From NCBI GenBank assembly GCA_000499405.2, contig HG738137.1, positions 12,212,121-12,276,120 on the forward strand: a DNA stretch of 64,000 bases, given 5' to 3'. Positions 55,326 through 64,000 of this stretch are shown here, one piece after another. The DNA comes from Onchocerca volvulus (Eukaryota > Nematoda > Chromadorea > Rhabditida > Onchocercidae). The position numbers and the translations under genes are program-made. Each line of letters starts with the position of its first letter. Within the stretch, counting starts at the first letter, position 1. The notes under the pieces were generated by a model. It saw only the letters and a list, made by a program, of their open reading frames with translations, had not been told where the DNA came from and made no database searches.

Positions 55326-58300
55326 TTAGCTCATTACTTCAGAATCATAAATTCCCGGACTTGATAAGGTCCTCGCTTTTCGTTTTCTCAATGTCATTCC
55401 CAAACTTCGTTCCGGAATAACGTGAGGTCTTTTTCTGACCGGTGATTTAGTCGCGCATCGATTTTTGCGACTATTTTGTTTTGGCGTTCGCTTTGTACTA
55501 CTACCTTTTTTCGCTTCACCCCCTCTTCGACCTTCTTCGACGTCCTGAAAAAATAAGGATATTAGTAAAAAAATGTATCTGAAATATTCTAAAATCAATT
55601 TTTTTCTTTCAAGTTAAATGTAGAAAATCGACAAAAACAGTGTACCGTGGTAGTTTCATGGAATAGCACAGACTCTCGGTCGTCGCTGATCGAATTTTGT
55701 TCGCATTCTTTTACTGAGAGTGTTTGCAAAGGACATTTTGGATGGTGTAAAGGATGGATGTCACCGACTAATATTCCATCGGCAATTTCAACTATTGCAA
55801 TCTTGAAAAAAAAAAAAAACCAGATTTCTCAATAACAGACAATCTTTTTAGAATTAAATTTAGCTTATCCTCAGCGTAAATGAAATAAAGGACAAATTTT
55901 TGGATCGCCTGACAAACTCGTCGACAATGAGGACCATTTCTTCAAGACATTTACTGGAGAAGTAAATTTAACTTATATATATATTATTTATTCATGATCC
56001 ACAACAATTATCATCAATCTTTGTTTATATATATAGATATTGCTTATTATATGTCTATCTATTGCAAAAAAAAATACCTATTTATTGTGGAATAAGTATT
56101 TCATATACACTAAGCAAAGAGATTACTGTATTTGTACATAGATCAAATTTTAAATCACTTACTGGATCTTTTTTGATTTTATGTAATAAATCACAATCGG
56201 CGCACTTATATAATTCGCGATTTTGCATTGTCTTATTCAATCGATAAACACGATAACCTTCGCCTTCCGAAATCGCAATGTTCATATTTCCTTGCTCATC
56301 AACTAGTCTTGTATATGGTTCGTTTCCATATTCAGCACTACATTCCCGTTGCAGCGGTATCTCATAATCTACACTGCAATCAACCGAATATGGTGTTCTA
56401 TATTTTTTATTTACATCACTTTTTTGATTATACAAAAAAAATCTTAAATTCTTCAGTGCTTCTCATATCAAAATCTTCTGATGAAATATACTCTGGAATG
56501 TGTTAATATATTAACACATATTCACATATACATTAAATATTGTGTGAAAGTATATAATGGCTCTGGAATGAAAGTGTTAATTAGCGTAATTGTGGACAAG
56601 AAAATTCAAGCTATTTTCTTCCTATATCATCTATTCGCTACATAGCCAGTTCTTTCATCACAGATATTGTTAAGATCGACAAGTCCCATGACCGAAGTAG
56701 TCGATTCGATCCTAGAAGTTCTTCTACTATATAAATATTTTATTCTGCAAGAAAAAAAAAAAAAAACAAAAAACAAAAAAAATCTACCTGTTGTCCTCTT
56801 TCTGCTTATTCTCATCAACATCATTCATCTGCTACAAATAAGCTATTTTTGGTGTATAAATAAGCAAAAAATGATTTTGTTTAATCATGGACAATTTACA
56901 CTTGTTCAAGCCATATTTGAAACTATTTGTATCTCAAAAGAGAGAATGCTTCTCTAACTTAATTCTAACTTAATTGCTGCAATTTGGCATCTCGGAAATG
57001 ATAAATAGATTGAAATAAAGTACGGCCGTGCATACTTTTAAAAGATGAAAATCTTATCTAGGAATGATTTACAATGAGTAATGAAAAATATGCTTAAGTT
57101 TTTAAAAACCTTTATTTCTTATAAAAATGATCTACCTTTACTGTGGATGAAATAATATTTGATGGATTGAGTGCAGCATATTCGAATAGTTGTTTTACAG
57201 CTTCTTCACAAGTAATATGTTGAGATTTCAAGCAATAAATTAATCTTTTAACTTCTTCTTTTATTTCGTTTCGAGACCTGGCATAAATATTCTATACAAT
57301 ATCTTATAACAAAAACAAGTAACTAATATTAAATCGGAGAATGATTTGCTGCACTGCATCAAAAAGCACATGCCGATATTTGATGTGCATTCGCATTATC
57401 ACAATGGAAAATGCTTTGCAATGAGTGAACCAATGGTCTTTCTTAATTCAGAACTTATAAATTAAACATGATATCCGTGAAACGAACTTCTGCTACACAT
57501 AGCAAAAGAAAAAAAAAAAAAAAAAAAGATTACCGCATGCCGCCGACGCACGGAGTGGCGCCAGTTCTGCTCACCTGAAAAGCAACAATTTTTTAACATT
57601 GAAACCTTCGAAACACCATTATGAATTGTATTTCTACTTCAAAAAAATAGATTTGGAAATCAAATCTAACAAAATTTGTTAAAACAAAAGACTAAATAAT
57701 AAAACATTAAGGTATTTAAATTAATAACATACAGGTCCAATTGTCCTGGTGTATATATTACTTCCACCATAACGTTGCGGATTGACGAACTTCGGTATAC
57801 CCACCAGAGCTCCCAAAGTTTGCTGCGCTGGAACACTTTCGATGTAATAATTTGCACTGCAACTCGGTGCCATATTTTTTTCCGGTTTCATCGTTTCATT
57901 GGTACCCGATGTGGCCATGCCATTTACAGCAGATTCAATAACTGCTAAAAATTTTTAATCAGATGAAGGAAATTCAGCCATTTACGGTATTCGACTGATA
58001 TTTAATTAAAAAACGATACAATCCAAGTATTAGAGAATCATCTCACATTTCATTATACTATTGGAAATCCATCTTGCTGCTGAAAATGATGGACAGAGTA
58101 ACGGGTTAATGAGGTAAGGCAGCTAAATTCTTTGATCAAAATAGAGTAATTGTAAACTCCTTAAGGATTACAAAAGCGTGATACCGGAACACAGTAAGAA
58201 TTTATATAGTATTGTTCTCCTTGCCGGCAATTCAACTTCAAGTTAAATAAGGCTGATAATCCTAAGATTCACAAAAAACCATTCCTTTGACGCTAGTTTA

Positions 58301-60590
58301 ATCTATTTGCTATATTAAAGTTATTAGCGAGAAGTTAACAAGCAATTTTTGCAAATACTCAGAACAAATTAATATTTCTCTTCAATACATACATGAAGAA
58401 GTAGTAGTCGAAACGGCATGATTAACCATCTGCATTTGCTCGGTATTTGTGCCACTTTCACTGACGCGATATAATTTGTAGCTACCATTTTCAGCGACTG
58501 CAATATGTGTCAATTTCCCTTCGTTATCTAAGAGCCGAATGACTGGTGGTACCATTTTTGTGGTCACTGCTGCTGCAGATGTTGGTTGTGAAATGATGAT
58601 AGGCAAATAAAGCTGATTATTTGCTGTATCACTTTGCATTGTTGTCATTGGCAAACTGCAAACGTTTCATTCTTTTTCATTTCTCTATCACCGTAATACC
58701 GATAATACGATTCAAGGAAGATGCTAACCAGGGTTTGACAACAGGATTCGATAACAGCGAAAAGATTGTGCCCACATTTCCCATTCATAGAAAGGATAAT
58801 TTTACTAAAATATTTGTCTAAAGAAAAAAAATACTCTAGAGATAAACTATCAAATCAAGTTAAAAAGAAATATCCAAAGGTATGTAAGGCAAGGAGCATA
58901 CTTCTTTTGATTAGTTTTAAACAAATTTTCTTTAAAAAGAAAATTATGCTTTCACTAAAAATTTGAAATAAAGATTATTACCTAATTCCGTTACTGATAT
59001 TCCCAGCACACTGACTGCTCCCTTCGCATATATTTGCTGGTGTACCGTGAACTTCCATACCACTTTCCGATTTACTCATCCGTAAACTATTAGTATCTTG
59101 TTTTACACCTGTTTTGCTTCTGGTACGATAAGAAACTGGTGATTTGTTTTCATGCTCTCTCATGGCTGCATCTATAGTCTTGTTTGCGACTTTACCTGGG
59201 GAAGAAATACCATTTTTGAATGTCTTTGGGCAACCATTTCGCTGATCCTGCTTCTGTAAATCATTCATGATAACGAATGAAATAATTTCATATCATTTTT
59301 AATTTTTGTTAAATCATAAATTATAAGTGACATGAAATTACTGTCAAAGATACTCGCATCCTATTCCATTATATTTTACCAAAAGTACTTTCGACTGAAA
59401 TCAAAGATTGAAAACTAGAAAATTACATATTTTGTGAATTGTAATTACTTGTATGCATATCACTTATCTTTTGACTGCATCATATATTCTTTTCTGATAT
59501 GTATGCTATCTATTAACATAAGCATTATTCACTTGCAGTACAGTATCTAAGTACATATATGTAACATATTCTAATGTATGTCACATTATACAACTTTAAA
59601 ATTACATTTAAATTACTCACTGCAAGCGCTTCATCATTCGCCATTTTCAGAATTTGTAACCGAACTCCAATAGATGTTACTTTTGCATCCATTAATAGAG
59701 AAAGCTGTTCAGCTGCTTTGGCATGAGATAATCGATGATTTTTTACTCGTCGGACAATGTCCTTGACGATCGGTGCATCCCAATCGTATTTGCTTTTCTT
59801 TCTTAATAACTGATTTAATTTAAAAAACAAAGAAAATCAAGAAATATCTGCATGAAAAATAAACAGAAAAATGCATACTTTGAAAAGCAAAATTCCAAAT
59901 AAAAATCACATAATGAATCACTATGCAAAATTTTGTTATGTAAATAAGGAGTGGATTGAAAATAACTGAATCATTATGCAAAATTTTTTAACGAAAATCA
60001 AGAATGGATTGAAGATAACCTGGAGGCAAAAATTTAAACATTTTTGAAAATCTATTTATGACGAAATTCGAGTTAAAATACTAAGGCACGCTTATTATCT
60101 TAATTCAGTCCTAAAATCTAAAAAATGGGAGATTTTATGGAATATGAAATTCTTGAGATTTTATTAATAAAATCAACATACTTTGAATCTTCATTCGTCA
60201 GATCTTCCCCTTCAACAGCAGCACTTTGCAAACTTGTCTGTAAAATATGACTAAAGATGATGATAAAGTTTCATTCTATCATATGTTAAAGTCTGTACAA
60301 AGAAGTACCGCTGGAATGTGATTCTGAAAACTATATGGTACAATTAAATTCTATACCTCCGCAACTTCATTTATCGTCTTCTCTAGCGCATCTTCTACGA
60401 CTCCATTATTGTCATCTTTGTTATTTTCATGCTCTTCATCAACTACATTACCATCCAAAAATTTTTCTTTGAAATTTCGATCTTCCGTTGGGAGTTCCTC
60501 ATTCAAATCCTGACTCTCAGTTCCACTATCCTGTCCAGTTCCTATCACTGCTGTTATCTTGTTATCATTGTAAAGCAATTCCATTTCCAT
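55326..60590 (-). CDS. Unrecognised, probably nuclear, protein with internal repeats
   Basis: Thirteen exons, about 739 residues: 60357-60590, 60178-60237, 59621-59809, 58982-59253, 58393-58655, 57733-57944, 57534-57574, 57136-57277, 56788-56828, 56642-56744, about 56163-56450, 55646-55801, 55326-55544. The N-terminus is acidic (MEMELLYNDNK). A helical block (WDAPIVKDIVRRVKNHRLSH...AAEQLSLL) is echoed by EEVKRLIYCLKSQHITCEEA. A motif RLLDNEGKLTHIAVAENGSY recurs as RLVDEQGNMNIAISEGEGY, each followed by [KR]-[LV]-YR. The C-terminus is very basic (KRTPKQNSRKNR, MTLRKRKAR), like a nuclear localisation signal. I do not recognise the family. Two joins are uncertain: 60178 (a GTTGAT donor; 60182 is a better donor but needs a weak acceptor) and the left edge of 56163-56450. 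The start follows a TTTCAAG acceptor. Confidence 0.6.
59914..60019. repeat. Tandem duplication, two 53-base copies
   Basis: 59914-59966 and 59967-60019 are head-to-tail copies, about 80% identical by eye. Both begin TGAATCA(C/T)TATGCAAAATTTT and end GGATTGAA(A/G)ATAAC. It is in an intron of the unnamed gene. Confidence 0.8.
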
Positions 60591-61181
60591 TTTCTCGCTT
60601 CCACCACGTTGCTTCTTTCTTGAAATATTTATATAACTAAGTTCATTTAAAGAAACATCTAAAATCAATACAGCAAGAACGATATATGCTTGTTCACAGG
60701 GTAGTTTTGGAAATCTGCTTAGATAACAGAATGCTTATTCATCTAGTACCTTTTCATGAATCTTCTTAAGCATGCGTTCGCGAAAAGAATAAAACTTTTT
60801 AGTAAACAGGATAATCAACTTCCAAAAGAACATTTTTAATTGTCAACAGTAAATCAATTCCACTTATCATCTTAAATTTCCAATCGCTAAATAAAAGCAT
60901 AGTCCATAAATTGTAAACAAATAAAATCTTAGAACTTGAAACAGACTACCGAAATAGTTTACAAAAGTAACGAAATTTATAAAGCTAAGTAGCAGTTTTC
61001 TTGATAAAATAGCAACAAATTGAAGTATTCTTCTAAGGATGACGCAAATGCCACCATAAACAAACCAAATTATCAAAGAAATTTCTATATCTTCTTCATT
61101 TATTAACAAGTGTACATGTATAATTTCAGCAAAAAACCAACAGCAATAACAAATTAAGAAATTTTCAGTTAATGTACAAAA
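60591..61181. other. Spacer between Gemin6 and the unnamed gene
   Basis: About 590 AT-rich bases between two same-strand genes. The acceptor ATATTTCAAG at about 60620, 30 bases before the start of the downstream gene, could take a spliced leader. No coding sequence seen; the open frame at 60867-61109 is Leu/Phe-rich noise. Confidence 0.45.
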
Positions 61182-62336
61182 TTAATTTCCTGATGGAGAG
61201 TTCATTTCTGGAACTTTTGAAATTAATTTCTTCATTCTCGACAAAATGATAGCATTATCACAAAAACAATCTTCTGCCGTAAAAGGTGCGACGATTCGTA
61301 CGGCATCAAATAGAGTGATTGATCCATCACTGTTGTTCTTCACTTGGATTTGATTCTGTTCTAACCAGTCAATCAATCTTTTTCGTCTAAAAAATCATCT
61401 AAACATTAGATGATCCCGGAGATTTAATGCTATTAAACACTTAAAATTGGTGTTCAAAGCCAAAAAATTGCATGGATTGAACCAGACATTTGATATCTAT
61501 ATTGGAAACTTTTTTCGGCACAATAACACCATGATTTTTTTTCTCAGACATTTGATAATTTTGATAACTTTGTTGATAAATAAAAAAAAAGTCCCCCAAA
61601 ATATTACGAAAAAAAATAGGGAGGAGATGAGACAGAGAAATGACAGAAAAATAATACTGAAAATATATGCAGCAAAAACTTGAAGTTTACAAAAAAACAC
61701 CTTTCTGAAATCTGTTCTTTGGATGACTGTGGTGCTCCTCTAAGCAATTTTCCAAACCAACACTCCAGATCCGGCGTTCTTTTAATGCATCCATCCGGTA
61801 ACTGATCGTTATCGAATTTTCTCAAATCTTTTATCGATTTACCGGGAATAACTTTTATAGTCTTTGGCTCTGAAACAAATAAATTTTTTGCGATTTCCCA
61901 TATGCATTATCTTATCAAATCTTATTAACATATTTGCGAATAATTATTATGACATTTTCCATTTTACGTCGCAGAATACTGTAAATTTTACAGTATTCTT
62001 TATAAACATCATGAAAAATATCTCTTCTAAACACAATTTTTCATCAAAAAATTCGGAACTCATGGACAGACAAAAGTGTCGAAATAAGGAAATAGCATAA
62101 ATTTGATTAAAGTTGGATCATTAATTTAATGAAGTATGGCCAACTAAATTTAAGACTATACCTGCGTTACATGTGAAAACAGTGATTACAACTGAATGAG
62201 TGATTGGATCAAATGTGAATATATTGCCACAAACGGTTTTATTGTTAACCAAATCAACAGCTACTGGTTCCCCACATAAATGATACATCGCAGATATGGA
62301 GAAATCGTGTACCGATGACGTACAAATTTCTCCCAT
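61182..62336 (-). CDS. GEMIN6: Gemin6-like SMN-complex protein
   Basis: Three exons (62162-62336, 61701-61869, 61182-61386) join in phase to 182 residues; human Gemin6 is 167. The N-terminal Sm-like half includes YHLCGEPVAVDLVNNKTVCG and FTFDPITHSVVIT, aligning with 'Y..KEVRV.......GWVLTTDPVSANIVLV'. The C-terminal half has RLIDWLEQNQIQV, then FTAEDCFCDNAIILSRMKKL, aligning with 'LKKWLEKNHIPI' and 'Y.PENCSSSNEIILSRVQDLI'. Family knowledge: Gemin6 pairs with Gemin7 in the SMN complex that loads Sm proteins onto snRNAs. An acceptor-like CAG lies one base before the ATG. The divergent middle makes the N-terminal half less certain than the C-terminal. Confidence 0.8.
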
Positions 62337-64000
62337 ACTGTCATATAGTATTTTTTGTCAATAAATGGGTTGAGACGTGTTCAAATAATAGAAAAAACGA
62401 TCATGTTGAAATTCGATATAACCTATTAAAATAAACGTATAAACAAAAAAAAAGAAAAAACAAACTGATAAGATATGCGTTTTTAACATATGAATTAAGA
62501 AAAGGATGATCAAACTGCTTTGAAACTATCATATCAAGGAAATAATAAAATTTTTAAACCACAATGCCAATAATATAAGCTAATTTAAGCCGAAGTTATG
62601 ATCTGAAATTCAACAGTTATGGAAAAGGAAAGGACGGATTATATATTATACTCACTTAGAAGAAACAAAATTTTCGAGCTGAGTAAAAAAAAAAAAAAAC
62701 CTAAACTTAGATTAAGTAACTCCAGAAAAGTAAAAAAAAAAAAAGAAAATTAACTAACAGTTGCACATACATAACGAAAATATTTCAATTCAAATTTATA
62801 GCAAAAATTCGACAAGCGTGATTTACGAAACTTTACACAGTCCATCAATATAACTTATCATTAACACTCCTTTTTTCATCAAATCTTAAATAAAAATTCA
62901 AGTACTCATCATAAATGCCTAATTCACAAAAATCATTGTGCAGTCGTTAAAAATTTTCTACTAAATGATTATCGAAACTAAAACTTAGACATGGGATATA
63001 AATTCATTACCATAGAAAAATAATATATAGCCATTAATAATTCCTTGAAATAACTAAACATAGAAAGAGAATTGGAACTGAAATACTCAAATTCCGATAG
63101 ACAATTAAATTCCCAACACAAACAATGTAACAAAATACATAGCGGGAGGCAAAAATGCAAACGGGAACGCCACGAAATTGCTCATCCCTTCGATTCAACT
63201 TCATCAAATAAATTGTTGGATCACAATGCTACCTTTTTGAGCAACTTTGATAAGGCTACTATGAAAATTTTTTGTTTGAAATATAATTACTGTAGACGAA
63301 TTTGCTGTAGAATTACTGTTTATTTATTTATAATTTTTTTTTTCTAGAGTTTATCGTTTATTTACTGTAGAACACAGCACAAAATAATGTTGATAGTTAG
63401 CGCAAAGACTAAAAACTATAATTTTTAATCTTTGTGCTATATCAGTAGAAGATATCAATTACTGTAATTAAGTGCATAAATATTCTATTTCAGATGTAAA
63501 TTTTCAATTAAATAATTCTATGCAGCAATTGTTATTACTTTATCATATAGCTTTACGCTATGCTCTTTAATATCAAAAAAAAGAGATAATAATAATGATA
63601 ATTTAGATAACAGTGTTGCTATAAGTATGGAACTTACTATATGTAATTAAAATTCATTAATACATTTTTTTGCTTTTCAAAATATCTTTTCAACGATTAA
63701 TGGTAATCTCATTTTTTATCCATATTTTTGTGACCAAAGTTATTATTTAGTAAAGGTTCTTGAAAAATCCAAACAAAAAATTCATTATCAATCATCATTT
63801 AATTCTTTATAGCAAATATTTAATGGAATTTGAATTTTTGAAATACTGTTTCTATTCCTATTATGATCATATCATCAGTGTCTTAAAAAAAAAAAAGTGA
63901 AATGAAATGAAACATCATGAAATATTTGCATTTTTTGATATCAAATAAGATGGATTTAAATCACAAGCATACTTATCAGTGCAAAAATGATCAAAAATGA
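62337..64000. other. Upstream flank of Gemin6
   Basis: AT-rich DNA with A-runs at about 62684-62698 and 62732-62744. An open frame at 63072-63347 (91 codons, Lys/Ser/Asn-rich then Ile/Cys-rich) has no motif I recognise. I see no supported gene. Confidence 0.45.

Noticed and set aside
63072..63347. 91-codon frame upstream of Gemin6
   Set aside because: Composition changes mid-way and no motif was recognised.

Overview
The window looks like nuclear DNA from a parasitic nematode, most likely a filarial one. It is strongly AT-rich. Its genes are split into many small exons with short T-rich acceptors (TTTCAG-like), and several start codons lie 1-12 bases after a strong acceptor, as expected for spliced-leader trans-splicing. 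One intron also holds broken pieces of at least three bacterial genes. They look like ancient transfers from a Wolbachia-type (Rickettsiales) endosymbiont. Species was not determined.

Twelve protein genes can be supported. I joined exons by hand; reading phase matches at every junction except one in the unnamed gene at 55.3-60.6 kb. From left to right: the 5' part of a CFDP1/SWC5 (BCNT)-like gene (-, 28-1331, runs off the left edge); signal peptidase complex subunit SPCS1 (+, 2750-3663); mitochondrial Lon protease LONP1 (+, 4267-10982, 19 exons); a mitoribosomal mL62/ICT1-like protein without the GGQ loop (+, 11875-12990); TTC1 (+, 17284-19329); complex I subunit NDUFA13/GRIM-19 (-, 20262-22638); ribosomal protein S19 (+, 23748-24932); WDR11 (+, 25644-33810, 21 exons); a thioredoxin-fold single-pass membrane protein (-, 37833-41472); the SR-rich splicing-related protein PNISR (-, 46193-52170, 15 exons); an unrecognised nuclear-looking protein (-, 55326-60590); and Gemin6 (-, 61182-62336).

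The genes form small functional groups. SPCS1, LONP1 and mL62 are three consecutive same-strand housekeeping genes 0.6-0.9 kb apart and could be one operon. NDUFA13 and RPS19 are divergent across 1.1 kb. Gemin6 lies 0.6 kb upstream of the unnamed gene on the same strand. PNISR and Gemin6 both belong to RNA processing. The remaining space is AT-rich intergenic DNA with long A/T homopolymers, trinucleotide and tetranucleotide microsatellites, a short tandem duplication and a possible retroelement tail.

The most interesting points are: (1) the mosaic of cysS, def and secA fragments inside PNISR intron 12; (2) a candidate poison exon in PNISR whose acceptor sits at a perfect 14-bp hairpin; (3) an ICT1-family protein that has lost its catalytic GGQ loop; (4) a divergent nematode Gemin6; and (5) a Ser-rich insert of about 39 residues near the LONP1 protease domain.
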